Source of the DNA: Adiantum capillus-veneris
Lineage: Eukaryota > Streptophyta > Polypodiopsida > Polypodiales > Pteridaceae
Reading direction: 5' to 3'
DNA: 64,000 nucleotides
Assembly: GCA_014529385.2 (NCBI GenBank)
Contig: CM043956.1
Span: 63,618,620-63,682,619, forward strand
The notes beneath the pieces are model-generated. The model was not told the DNA's origin and made no database searches. It saw only the letters and a program-made list of their open reading frames with translations. Of the stretch, positions 1 to 10,173 are shown in pieces. The first letter of the stretch is position 1, and every line of letters starts with the position of its first letter. The translations under genes and the position numbers were made by a program.

Positions 1-2
1 GA

Positions 3-953
3 AAGGAGGAAGCCGAAACAAGACGAGCGGCCTTTGAGGCTGATCGTGAGATTCAAAGAGATCTACGCACTCAAGAATTGGTTCGACAAGTTCTTGCCTC
101 AAAGTCTGAACCAGCCAAAGATGTTGGTAGTTCTTCAAGTGGCGCAAGCCGGGATGCGGAATCCAACAACCCAGTCACAGAGAAGTTGACTTTCAGTAAG
201 TATGATGGTAAGATGGATGCTACGGTTATTCATTCTTGGTTGCATCAATTTAATGCTTATTTTGCGACAACTAAGAAGATAGGAAATAGCAAAGTTTTGA
301 CGGCAGCTATGTACCTTGCCGGTGATGCCATCAATTGGTACCACGCATGGCAAGAGGCACAGTTAGCCGCGCACCTAGAGGAAGCCAACAAATTCACGCC
401 CCTTTCCTTCAATTGGGCTGATTTCCAAGACAAGCTCAAGGCGCGGTTTATGCCACCTCAGTACCTCGCACGATTGAAGGACGATTGGTGCGCTCTCAAG
501 AAAAATGGTATGTTGGTTATGTCTTTCTCTAATCGTGTTTTGCAGCTAGGTACCCAATTACGCAAGTCGGATGATGAGCGCAAAGAGGCATTCCTTTACG
601 GATTGGACGAGTATATCAAGTACGATGTCGAGGTGCTCGATCCAATCGATCTCAACAAGGCAGTAGCGATTGCTCTCGGACAAGAGATGAAGCACAACAA
701 GGGAAAGCCTAAGGAGAACAAGACTTCCACAAGTACCTCGCAGACTTCTCAGAACTCTCAGAATGGTAAGAACGGTAAGAATGGTAAGAACGGTAACTCT
801 TCTAACCAATCTTTCAATAGTCTCTCAGAAAAGAATTCTTCCAATGAACCTAAGGGTAAGGCTAACACAATTGATAAACCTAAGCTTACTCCAGATGAAA
901 TTTTAGGAGGATACATCACGTCGGAAGAGCAAAGGAAGACGAGTCCTCTGTAG
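3..953 (+). CDS. Ty3/gypsy gag capsid fragment, open at the left edge
   Basis: The reading frame is open from base 3, so the true start lies outside the window. The first ~25 residues are charged and coiled-coil-like, followed by a Ser-rich linker. A retrotransposon gag (capsid) domain follows at about nt 190-700, recognisable by the tryptophan-rich pattern with WLHQF, INWYHAW and the F..KLKARF segment. After it comes an Asn/Ser/Lys-rich tail with a GKN triplet repeat. A zinc knuckle would normally follow; instead the frame ends at 953. From about 936 the sequence matches the minus strand of the A-family gag (compare 11575-11600), so the last few codons are foreign and the protein is truncated by a rearrangement. 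Family assignment is uncertain. The coiled-coil start resembles the gag start of element B at 12882-13125. Confidence 0.7.
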   Translation, partial: KEEAETRRAAFEADREIQRDLRTQELVRQVLASKSEPAKDVGSSSSGASRDAESNNPVTEKLTFSKYDGKMDATVIHSWLHQFNAYFATTKKIGNSKVLTAAMYLAGDAINWYHAWQEAQLAAHLEEANKFTPLSFNWADFQDKLKARFMPPQYLARLKDDWCALKKNGMLVMSFSNRVLQLGTQLRKSDDERKEAFLYGLDEYIKYDVEVLDPIDLNKAVAIALGQEMKHNKGKPKENKTSTSTSQTSQNSQNGKNGKNGKNGNSSNQSFNSLSEKNSSNEPKGKANTIDKPKLTPDEILGGYITSEEQRKTSPL

Positions 954-1475
954 AACTGTCACTCACGGGGCGAGATTTAGACATCTTTGTCTTTTTCTTG
1001 CCCTTTCCGAAGCGTTGCTTTTTGCTTCGCTTTTTGCCTTTTCGGTCTTCTTCGCTCGAATCAAATGAACTGGAAGAACTATCAGAAGAAGAAGAAGAAG
1101 AAGAGAAGAAGAAGAACTGGGTACTCCTTCAAATCGAACACGCTTCTTCTGCTTTCTTGCTTTTTCAAAAGTAGACTGATGACCCAAATAACGTGGGAAG
1201 TCAGTGCCTTTCTTCTGCTTTTTAGCTTTGTTTTGCGCGTCAAAAAGCTGAGCAATTCGTGCATCAACCACCTCTGCTAATTCCTTCTGTGTATACTTCT
1301 TGGGAGTAGGAGGTTTCTTGAGAGCGGATTTTGGGAGTGATTTTGTGGTTTTTTGCCACTGCGCGTGCACCTCCTCCAAAGAGGTCTTGCTCATATATTT
1401 TTCCATTTTCGGGTCCTTGCAAAATTAAGATCATCTTTGTTGCGTCGCCGATCAATCGTTGAATTACGTAGAATA
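936..1475 (-). pseudogene. A-family gag N-terminal fragment
   Basis: Read on the minus strand this matches the gag N-terminus of element A1 (11575-12110): the same order of a KYM..TSL.E motif, Pro/Lys linker, K.YT.KEL..VVDARIAQLFD helix, GTDFP.YLG.QSTF motif and a Ser-rich run. The Ser-rich stretch is shifted into a Leu-rich frame by an indel near 1100, and the initiating part beyond 1475 is missing. It abuts the plus-strand gag fragment at about 936 and LTR-like DNA at about 1476, so it is an internal piece of a broken element. Confidence 0.7.
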
Positions 1476-1750
1476 AAGCAAATTTTCTCTCTTGTAGAAT
1501 TGCGTAGCAAAAAGAAAAAGGCTTTCTCTTTGCCATGGTGTAGCCAAAAAGCACCGCCCAAAAGCTGTCCCTGCACTGCTGTACATCCTGCCACGTCAAT
1601 AGTACGGAACTCCGCAAACTGCGTCGCGTTTTGCGCTGGCGTCCGTACAGCTTGCCACGTGTCCATGTGGGTTCTCTGCAGCCACGTCACCATTTGCCAA
1701 CAAAGAGTGTGTATGTGTGTTAGGGTTTGCCACGTCACCATTTTGTGACA
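1476..1750 (-). repeat. LTR U3-type fragment, minus orientation
   Basis: The segment ends with CACCATTTTGTGACA, the mirror of the TGTCACAAA start of A-, D- and E-type LTRs. It carries several CCACGTCA/CCACGTG motifs and a TTAGGG motif, as U3 regions of those LTRs do. No coding sequence or PBS is visible. The A-type gag fragment lies to its left, so this is probably what remains of the 5' LTR of the same broken element. Confidence 0.5.
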
Positions 1751-1813
1751 TTCATTGGACCATCACGGGAGATCGGGTCGCACTGATGGATGGGGAGACA
1801 TGGAGAAGCCTCT

Positions 1814-2021
1814 TGTCACAAACTGGTGACGTGGCATTGCCCCAGATACATACACACTGACGTGGACCTGCAGTATGCGCTGACATGTTGACATGGCATA
1901 CCGTACGGACTTCTGGAAATTCCGCCGCAAAACGCGTTGACAGGGTGATGCGGCACAGTGTACGGAAATCCCGCTTTTTGCGGAGCTGATGATGTGGCAA
2001 AACGTACGAAATTCTTGATTC
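1814..2021 (+). repeat. LTR U3-type fragment, plus orientation
   Basis: It starts TGTCACAAACTGGTGACGTGGC, the typical start of this LTR group, and contains further GACGTGG and GTACGGAA motifs. It stops abruptly at the LINE junction near 2022. It faces the preceding minus-strand U3 fragment across 63 bp of unassigned DNA (1751-1813). Confidence 0.5.
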
Positions 2022-3777
2022 TTGCGGAAGTCCACAAAGCTACAATAGATCCGTCTCCCATGTGATCTGCCCTCCTCAATAATGGCTCTGAGTGTCAGAA
2101 TGTGGTCAAGAGTAGAAAAACCTCTCTTGAACCTTGCCAACCCCCAGTTGCGCGTATACCCTCCCTCTACTCAGCTGCTGCGCAAGAATGGATGCGTACA
2201 ACGTGCCAATGTGTGTCCAATCATGATAGTGCGATAAATCCCAAGCTCCATAGGGTCTCCTGACTTGAAGATAGGTACAATAGTAGATAAACTCCAGTAT
2301 CAGGCATGTATAAAATGCTCAACCACTAAGCCATCATGATCATATGCTCTCCCAGTCCTCATCCTATCAATGGCCTTCTTCACCAGCTCAGCGGTGAACA
2401 AAGCACATGTGTGTGGGCATGGCTTGGGGTGGTCGGGAAGTGGCGACTGTCCAAGAACTGTGTACAGAGATGACGCATACTGGCCCCAGGCCTCTGTAGA
2501 AGTCATGGCAGGAGGGGAGGAGTGCTCATGAAAGAGTGACCATGTCTCACCTGAGTCTTGACTCAATAATAGTTGATATAGATCCTGTTCTAGTAGAGCC
2601 AAAAATACCCTCTTCTTCCGCCGCACTAGACGTCGGAAGGCAATCTGTGACTGTCTATGAGTGATGTCCCCCAAAAGCACCTCCCTTTGAACCCAGGCTC
2701 TAGTTTTGTGGCACTCCTCATCATACCAGCTGTTTTGGGGCATGCTCCCAAAACGCCGTCTCAGCTTAGAGTGGGTGTGTGGGTATGCCTCTGCTGCTGC
2801 ATCATGCAATGTTTGTGTTAGTATAGTTGTAAGCTCCTCCAGAGGTTGCCCTTGCTCCTCACTGCACAGGCGTCTGTAGATCCCATCTATGTAGACAGAG
2901 TCCGTCTCCCTTGTAAAGGTGTAGCGAGTAGGGGCTGCTATCTGTGGTATGTGTGCTACACTAAACTGGAAGGAGATGTTCATCGACACAAGGGCATGAT
3001 CTACTACCACACCAACAAGTCTAGGTCCAACTGTGAGGTCTTGGATAGTTGAGATAAAGCTCGATTGTGCCATCACATAATCCAGCGTGCTGGCTCCATG
3101 TCTGTGTGGAAAGCATGTAAAACCTCCCGTAGCAGGAAATCTTTGTAGGCCATTCAAAATGGCCAATCCATGTGCAGTGCCCATGTCTAGCAAGTGCCGT
3201 CCATACTCAGTATGCTCCTCATCTTGCGATAATCTAGATACGCCCATCTCTGCAACATCCATCTCCCTCATCATCTCCTTTGACGTATCATAAAATACTG
3301 TCTGGTGATGGGCAGTCCTAGCATTGAAGTGCCCCAAGATGATAATGTCACCATCCCTAGAGAACTCCCATATGTCACCATCCAAAATAGAAAAGAGGGA
3401 CTGTCCTCTAGGTGGTGCATATCTTGACGTACTCGGAGGAAAGTAGCAAATAGCAATGTAGAGGTATCTGCCTGTCTCTGTCCTCGGTCTTACCCATATG
3501 TACCTAGCCTGCTCATCCCTGCGGGCTATATGTATCAATGGCTGCAACTCCTCCTTGAATAAGATTGCCACTCCCCATGAGCCCCGTCCTCTATGCTCTG
3601 ATCGAGTTTCCTATGTGCAAGCTGTCTCCCATTTGTATTAGCTGACATGTGGCATAGACTGCCCAGGGGCTTGGTGTGTCTCAGAATAGAAGATGATGTC
3701 CCTCCCACATTAAGGCGTAGAGATCCATTACAATTCCAAGTAGCAACTTTGAGTGTGGTCCCATAGGTCTCGCGCCG
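2022..3777 (-). pseudogene. LINE ORF2 fragment: endonuclease plus start of reverse transcriptase (copy L1)
   Basis: On the minus strand the product starts with an APE-type endonuclease: an ATWN.NG start near 3740, then GHFNART (the N of the endonuclease fold), DYVM and a D-H pair (VDHALVSMNI) near the end of the domain. A linker rich in Arg follows (THRQSQI.FRRLVRRKKR), then the start of a non-LTR reverse transcriptase (GRAYDHDGLVVEHF; QAGF-like F.RGFSTLDH; FVDFRK). A frameshift lies near 2300, and the gene is cut at 2022 in the middle of RT, before the YADD motif. It is the same family as the copies at 54847-62511. Not functional as it stands. Confidence 0.85.
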
Positions 3778-4046
3778 TCATGCGGGATGCCTCTCCATAA
3801 CAACAACTCGTCCGTCTCTGTAGAAGGCCAATTTCCCTTCTCTCAAGCTATCCTTATCTCAGGCATAACTTCTTGCATATAAGCAAGCTGTGAGAGAGTG
3901 AGGTCGTCCCCAAGGAATATCCGTGTCTTCAGTGTAGGATGCTTCTTCAAGAAATCCTTCTTTCCTTCCATGGAGGGGAAGCGAAAGATCAATGCTCTCT
4001 CCTTGGATGTTAGGTGCAACAGAATGAATGTTTGCGCTTTGCTCAA
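3778..4046 (-). pseudogene. LINE ORF1 C-terminal fragment (copy L1)
   Basis: Just upstream (minus strand) of the endonuclease start there is a short coding segment with RIFLGDDLT, MPEIR and, after an in-frame stop near 3843, KLAFYRDGRVVV ending at a stop at 3778. This order (FL..DLT, then MP.IR.A, then FYR..) is like the C-terminal nucleic-acid-binding domain of L1-type ORF1 proteins. ORF1 would act as the RNA chaperone of the LINE particle. The N-terminus is not recognisable. Bases 4047-4273 to the right carry no clear coding signal and may be the degraded rest of ORF1. Confidence 0.5.
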
Positions 4047-4273
4047 GATGAGTGCTCCGAACTGTGCTTAAGGTTCCTTTTGTTCTTATGGAAGGTAGAG
4101 CCTTCTGTTCTTAATGAGAGAATGCTATGATCACAAACAAAGTGAATGGACACTGTGCGTGCAAGTGTATGAGACTGAGAGATAGAGAGAGAAGAGAGAT
4201 ACGACACCAGAGACGACGTAAAACCCTCCTCCGAAGGCCCCACTCTCGTCGGCAAGAGTGGTCTACTATTGAT

Positions 4274-5155
4274 TGCACAAAGTGGTACAATGACGATGCA
4301 ATGGACTGATGCAACTTGGGGCTATGCCGAAGACGACGACGACTTTAGGGCTGAAATCTGTGGTCTTCTATCTGCTGAATTTCGGGGCTGTTTCGGTGGC
4401 TGAAAATGACTGTTTTGGCTGCGTTTTTATGGGCTGAAAATGGGGGTCTTCTGCAACCAACTAGGGTGGAATCTGCTATTGTCTTCAACGCTGAAAACGC
4501 TGCTGCATCTGATGCGATTGAGGCTGAAAACCAAAAATGCTGGGGCTGCCTGCTGGCGTTAGTGAAAACGCTGCAATTCTGGTACTGCTGGCGATGATCT
4601 GGAAAACGATAGGACTAAGTACCGATGGCGATCAAGCAAATCTGGAAAAGCTAGGTATTGGGGAGGTGCTGATGAAGTCCAAAAACGCTGGGGTATCTGT
4701 GGCGAGGATGGAGACGAAAAATGCCAAGGGTGCTGGGGGTTTTGCGGGTTCTTGCTGAGAAGGTGCCTGTTAAGCATGTGCTCCTACTGCCTCTTCTGCC
4801 AGAAAGTGCTAACTTGGGTTTGCTTATATATTAACGTAGCAAAATTGCCCTACCTACTTTTGTTGGAAAGTCGCTTAAAAATAATAAGTAAAAAATACCA
4901 AAAATAGGGAAAATAGGATAAATGCACTGGAAAATTCCCCTAATTGACTCTAATGGATTCTGATGGGAATTCTGATGATCATGCTGTGTGCAACCAGAGC
5001 ATATGCATCTGCACTCAGTGACTGGGCATGCACGGTCTACGAATAGACTCACAAAAGTACCAGATCACTTCTAATCTAGATTGACTGGAGTGACTGAACC
5101 CTGTTATGCTGTAGCTTGTCCACGGACACATAGGGTTGGGATGTGTCACGTGACA
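4274..5155 (-). repeat. 3' LTR of element B
   Basis: An 882-bp segment. In element orientation it starts TGTCACGTGACACATCC and ends CCACTTTGTGCA. Its plus-strand start (TGCACAAAGTGGTACAATG) recurs at 13135, where the homologous 5' LTR survives only as 185 bp. The adjoining purine-rich tract on the minus strand (5156-5168) is a polypurine tract, which fixes the orientation. Confidence 0.7.
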
Positions 5156-6355
5156 TCCCCTCCTTTTCAAAGTGAGGTACTGGTACCGAACCGTATGGCG
5201 TCGAGGGAGATCGTCAATAGCATCCGGAATCCTGGAACGGACTCTTCGCCGACCCACTTTGATGTGTGGGTTGTGCGGTACTTGAACTTCATAAAGGTCT
5301 GCAGCGCTTGCTTCTTTGGGCCGCGCCGAAAGCGACACAAAGTCTTTTGTGGCTCCTTCAATGCTTCAACGTCGTCTAGAGTCCTGCTTCTTTCGTCTTC
5401 AAGAATCTCCATGGCTGAAAATTCCTGAAACCATTTCCAACACAAAACCATGAACATACCCATTCCATGTAAAGTGAAGGGAAAAAATCTTGTCTTCGCT
5501 AAAGACTGTGTATGCAATGTAGATGAACATAGAGACAGAGTGACAACCCGTTCATCGAACACATGCAAACAATGAGATGGAATCTTTTCTGTTTGATCGA
5601 AATCAATCAACTGTGGAAAATCACAACGGAAATGCCCATGCTTGGTACTCTTACTATCATGTGCTTTGTCTACAACTGTGTCATGCCAAGGAAGAGACAT
5701 GGAATGTGACTTCCTGACATACATACTTTTCAGCTTTTCATGAACAATCCGTATACATTCGTGCTCATCCATTAGAGAAACGTGCTCAACATACAATATG
5801 TCATGCCTAGGAAAAGGGATCACATAACGATGCTGACTAAAATACGGGAAACGATCACGAATGAAACATTCGAACAATGAGTGCGTATCAATCATGCGAA
5901 CATATAATACTTCCTGTGAGGGTTCCTTAGACCTAGGCTTGAGAGCCAAGGTCGGTTCTTCTTGAATGATCGAATCGTCCTGTGGGGGTTCTTTGGACCT
6001 TGACTCGAAAGCCAAGACCGGTTCTTCGTGATTGATCGAATCTACAACGAGGTTAGCTTCGCTAGAAAAAGCATCAACTAACACATCATCCTTGTGAACA
6101 ATCACATCATCTTCATGCAACTCATCATGCTTGTGAGAAATCACATCTTGATCATGCAAATCATCATGCTCGTGAGAAATCACATCTTGATCATGCAAAT
6201 CATCATGCTCATCATTATCATCCAAATAATCATGCTTAGCAATATCATTCAAATCATCATGCAAATCATTGTCAATCAAATCATTGGCATTCAAATCATC
6301 ATCATGCTTTACACAATCATGCAAATCTTGTGTGTCATGCTTTGGAGAAGAAGAG
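5156..6355 (-). CDS. Element B downstream ORF, His/Asp-rich repeat protein with chromodomain-like tail
   Basis: An uninterrupted minus-strand frame runs about 395 codons from the A1 insertion at 6355 to a stop at 5167. Its first ~100 residues are a tandem array of HDDLHDQDVISH-like units (nt 6060-6340), very rich in His and Asp. A middle part has no recognisable domain. The last ~45 residues (KFKYRTTHTSKWV.E) loosely recall the chromodomain-like tail of plant Ty3/gypsy integrases. No RT, RNase H or integrase motif is present. It follows the truncated gag of B once A1 is removed, so B is a reduced, non-autonomous element with an extra ORF. The function is unknown; the absence of stops over 1.2 kb is notable beside the decayed neighbours. 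Confidence 0.5.
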
Positions 6356-6915
6356 TGTAACAAACTTGGACACTCCAAGTCAAGAATCAACCGCGACAGC
6401 ACCAAATAACCACTTCAAAACAATTCACAGATCACAATAGATTTGCACTGGCCTGGCGGAGTTCCGTGCCTAGAGATATTGGCCCCAAAGACTGGCGCCC
6501 CTTTCGGTATTTCTTTTTGTATTAATCAATCATCAAAGTACAAGAGAGCGGTTAGGGTTTCACTCTCAGACTCTGCGTCCAGATGCTCTGAGAAGTGAGG
6601 CCCTCACCACTAATTTAAAGGTTACAAGGGATGCCCAAAAGCAGAGCCCCAAAAGCTTTTAAAATCAAAAGCATCAGTTCTCTCTCTCTCTTAGAGAGTC
6701 TTTTCTCTTTTTTTTTATAAAAAAAAGCAAAAGCAAAATTCGCGTCGCTCATCATTTTCCAAAAAAAAAAAATTTTTTTTTTTTTTTTAATAATAATCCG
6801 CCTCCGCGATTTCCGGAATTTAGGGTTTTTGGCAAAAATTAGGGTTTGCAGGAATTTTAGGGTTTCTGGCAGAAATTAGGGTTTCTGCTGTCCGCCACGT
6901 CATCACTTTGTGACA
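6356..6915 (-). repeat. A1 3' LTR
   Basis: A 560-bp LTR with TG...CA ends; in element orientation it reads TGTCACAAAG...GTTTGTTACA. It holds GACGTGGC near its start, four telo-box-like AAACCCTAA/AAATTCC units, an A/T homopolymer hairpin region, a TTTAAATT TATA-like box, and the shared AAATACCGAAAGGGGCGCC block at 6479-6512. The polypurine tract AAGAGGGGGGTA lies directly outside at 6916-6927. Confidence 0.95.
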
Positions 6916-7515
6916 TACCCCCCTCTTGAAAGCATTGTAATCGACCGCGATTACGCCTGCAAAACCGACAAAAGCCATAAACCGTCTTAGCAGACACTGA
7001 CTGTTAGTACCTACGTACTAGGAACACACATCTAGCACATGTACAAAATCGACAGTCACATCACACGACATCACAGGACATCACCAGACATCACAGGACA
7101 TCACATGACATTCAACATTCATTCGGATCTTAGACCATGATTTATCGGCAATGTAGCTAGCAATCACATCTAGGTCCAATCGGGACCTCATCGATGTCCG
7201 ATTGACTAACCCCTATTGCAACCATGTCTATTCGAGATCAATCAGACCAAAATGCTGCAGTCATTTCGGCTATCAGTTCCTGCACTCACAAGAAGTTAAG
7301 AACAAATCAGTATCATAATCAGGAATTCCATTTCATAAAGTCATCCAGCAGAATACTGTCAGCTCTCAGTATCCCTGAAGCTCAAAGAGACATCATTGAC
7401 TTTAGTATCAAAATCGAGGCATCTGTTGACAAAGGAGTGGAGCGACTCCCCTCTTGTGCATCCCACTGCACCAGATCTTCGGCCAAGCTGAATTCTGGGT
7501 TCCATTTGGAGTAGA
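6916..7515 (-). other. A1 polypurine tract and 3' noncoding region
   Basis: The tract complementary to TACCCCCCTCTT (6916-6927) is the plus-strand primer. The rest, up to the integrase stop, is about 590 bp without sense coding; it includes a short tandem ACATCACAGG array near 7065-7110. An opposite-strand open frame (7224-7514) recurs in other A copies but has no recognisable domain. Confidence 0.8.
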
Positions 7516-7953
7516 CTATGCTAAACCAAAAGCATCGAGGTAAAGTTTCACAATCCGAGGAGTATCTGCTAGGTCCTCCTCCTCCATCCACTTCGCATCA
7601 AATGCAGGAAAGTTCTTGAACTTAACCAAGAACCGCCTTCGGACTTTACCTTTCTTCGTATCATTATGTGCCAAAATCTGTTCAGGAACAAGGATCTCCT
7701 CGTTTTCTTCCACTTTGGGTTGCTCATCAGGCTCCCCATCATCAGGCACATCACCTTTAAAAGGTTTCAAGAGATTCACATGAAATGCATTGTGAATCCT
7801 CCAAGTATCTGGCAGTTTCAATCGGAAGGAGACTTCATTTATCTTTTCAGTAATCTGGAAAGGGCCGTAGTATCGCATACTAAGCTTTGGAAAAAGACTC
7901 TCCTTTCCCTTTTTCTTTCTTAGGCGTGCCTTCTCAAAAGTAAGAGCACCCAA
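7516..7953 (-). CDS. A1 integrase C-terminus with chromodomain-like domain
   Basis: The last part of the pol polyprotein. It shows the GPFQI..K..DVS.RLKLP core of the integrase GPY/F domain, IHNAFHVNLLKPF, an acidic linker (EVEENEEILVPEQIL), then RRRFLVKFKNFPAFDAKWMEE, which resembles the chromodomain-like tail of plant chromoviruses that tethers integration to chromatin. A frameshift near 7940 separates it from the upstream integrase frame. Confidence 0.8.
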   Translation of the reverse strand: MGALTFEKARLRKKKGKESLFPKLSMRYYGPFQITEKINEVSFRLKLPDTWRIHNAFHVNLLKPFKGDVPDDGEPDEQPKVEENEEILVPEQILAHNDTKKGKVRRRFLVKFKNFPAFDAKWMEEEDLADTPRIVKLYLDAFGLA

Positions 7954-8598
7954 TCATCCTCCTTCAGTTTCCAGTCGCGACGATGGCGATCCGCTGCCTT
8001 TTTCTGTCGTTCTTGAGACTCCTGCAAAGTCTCGCGAACCTTGGCAAAAGCCGTATCCAAGTCTCGCGAATATTCATCCGCTTCAAATTTCTAATCTTTC
8101 GTGCTCAGGAAGGATGGAACCTTCGCAGCAGTTTCAACAATCTCACATGGCATCTTCCCCGTCGAAGAGTGTATCGTGTTATTGTAGGCAAATTCCAGCA
8201 AAGGTAAGTTCTTTTCCCATTGAGTCTTCTGATGCGAGATACAAGACTTCAATAAATCTAAAATCACTGAATTGGCAATCTCAGATTGCCCGTCAGTCTG
8301 CAAGTGGAACGATGACGAGAACTGCAACCGCGTGCCAATGTTCTCCCAAATTGCCTTCCAAAACAAACTCATAAATCTGGGGTCTCTGTCGGAGACAATC
8401 GTCTCAGGCGTGCCATGTAATCGGAAAATCATCGTGATCATTCTGTATTATCTGGAGATCAAAAAAAAATGAAATCCATTTAAATATTTTCCCAGGGGCG
8501 GGTGGGTATGGGTAAAGGCTGTAACAATCCCTGTGCCTTATGCCTGTCAAACTTGACCTTCTGGCATACCAAGCAACTGCGCACAAACTCTTCCACAT
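7954..8598 (-). pseudogene. A1 integrase core, internally deleted
   Basis: The minus strand codes for the second half of the catalytic core: the TIVSDRDPRF motif (second catalytic Asp) and HLQTDGQSEIAN (catalytic Glu). Upstream, the MDFIF motif with the first Asp is followed almost at once by FPITWHA. Compared with A4 (43700-43880), roughly 115 nt between these two points are missing, removing much of the core fold between the first and second Asp. The same deletion, with the same junction sequence GATTTTCCGATTACATGG, is present in A3 (28960-28985). The integrase cannot be active. Confidence 0.75.
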
Positions 8599-9431
8599 CC
8601 TTCTTCAGTCTCTGCCAAAAGAAATCTCTCTCTACCCCTTTCATGGTGGTAGCAATGCCTGCGGTGGCCCGTAAAAGGTGGACAGTGGCAATCAGTCATA
8701 ACCTTTTCCCTCAACGGCTGTGTAACGCACAACATAGTCTTTTTCATCAAGTAGCCTTCTCGAAGGGAGTATCCAGCTACTGTCTCCCCATCCCGTATCC
8801 GTGTGAAAATATCTGCAAAATCTGTATCTGTGGCACACTGATCGACCATATCCTCGAAGCTCCTATGATGTATCGCGGAAATAGCCAGAACCAACGGTTT
8901 CCGAGACAAAGCATCTGCCACCACATTCTTCTGTCCCTGCACATGGACAATCTGGAAGTGAAACTGTGACAAGATGTTCGCCCACCGCATCTGCTTTTCC
9001 GAAAGCTGCTTCTGTGACAAGAAGTAGCGCAAACTCTGATGGTCTGTAAAGACAATAAAATCCGCTCCGAGTAGGTAATGCCGCCACTGAGTAAGAGCGT
9101 GGATAACCGCCAAAAGCTCTTTTCCATAGATCTGTGCTGTCATCTCCGGCCTAGAGAACAAACGGCTCTCGTAAGCTATGACATGGCCTTCTTGCATCAA
9201 GACCGCACCCAGACTACGACCACAAGCATCACAATATACTTCGAATGACTTCTGCAAGTCCGGCAAAGTCAAAATAGGTCCCGTAGTCAATTTCTCTTTC
9301 AATGTCTGAAAGGCAGTCACCTCTGTGGGTCCCCACGAAAAAGGTACTCCTTTCTGTGTCAAGATATGCAAAGGGGAAGCAACCTCTGCAAACTTTCGTA
9401 TGAACCGCCTGTAGTACGAACATAGTCCCAA
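8599..9431 (-). pseudogene. A1 RNase H and integrase zinc-binding region
   Basis: The segment begins with the RT thumb/connection motif LCSYYRRFI.KFAE and continues into an RNase H domain with DACGRSLGAVL (Asp), KELLAVIHAL (Glu) and FTDHQSL (Asp), then VVADALSRKP. The integrase HHCC region starts at CHCPPFTGHR, where a frameshift near 8665 ends the frame. RNase H itself looks complete. A second frameshift near 9430 separates it from RT, with a short duplication of a TTCGTACATAG-like motif at the break. Confidence 0.8.
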
Positions 9432-10173
9432 GAACGAACATAGTCTTCAAGTCGGGCCAATCACGGATAGTCTCTATCTTGGCCGGATCCATTTGCACTC
9501 CTGCTGCTGACACAATGTGCCCCAAAAAGTGTATCTCTGGTAGGAAAAATTCACTTTTCTTTGCATTGATCACTAACTTGTGATCTCGTAATGCCTGAAA
9601 GACTTGAAGCAGATGATCTCTGTGTTCTGCCTCATTCTTGGAGAAAACAATGATGTCGTCAAAGAAAGTGCCAACAAATAGCCTGTACTCTCGAAAAATC
9701 CTATCCATCATCCGGTTAAATGTCGCAGGAGCATTGGTTAAGCCAAAAGGCATCACCAAAAACTCAAATAACCCAAAAGTCGTCCGAAAAGCTGTCTTGT
9801 AGACATCTCCTGGTGCTATCCTGATCTGATGATATCCACTCTTCAAGTCAATCCTGCTAAAGCACGAGGATCCCTGTAACCTGTCGAGTATATCATCGAT
9901 CCTAGGAATCGGAAATCTGTTCTTGACGGTGATTTCGTTGAGAGTGCTATAATCGATACACATTCTCCAAGATCCGTCTTTCTTCAAAACCAACAACACT
10001 GGAGAGCAATACGGTGAAGTACTAGGCTGGACAAGACCCTTTTCCAAGAGGTCTTTCACTGAGTTCATAATCTTTTCATTCTGTACTCGGCTCACACGAT
10101 AAGGTGGCCGATTCGGTGGCGTGCTTCCAGATATCAGATCAATGGTATGATCTTCAAGTCCTCTCAAAAGCAA
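9432..10173 (-). pseudogene. A1 reverse transcriptase
   Basis: Ty3/gypsy RT with motifs in order: LLEKGLVQPS.SPY.SPVLLV.KKDGSWRMCIDY, RFPIPRIDD, FSRIDLKSGYHQIRI, KTAFRTTFGLFEFLVMPFGLTNAP, and the catalytic FFDDIIVFSK (the plant chromovirus form of YxDD), then HFLGHIVS. The domain is intact over these motifs, but the downstream frame breaks at about 9430 and the upstream join to protease is broken. Confidence 0.9.

Noticed and set aside
4406-4758. Short plus-strand frames in the B LTR
   Set aside because: They lie in LTR sequence with no domain and no counterpart in the truncated second LTR.
6825-6895. TTTAGGG repeats as evidence of a nearby telomere
   Set aside because: Units are few, irregular, and lie at the same place in several LTR copies, so they are LTR motifs.
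7224-7514. Antisense frame in the A 3' noncoding region, also at 16017-16238 and 38637-38858
   Set aside because: Similar in all three copies because they are copies of one element; different end points and no recognisable domain. It was considered as a possible antisense regulator, but nothing supports expression.
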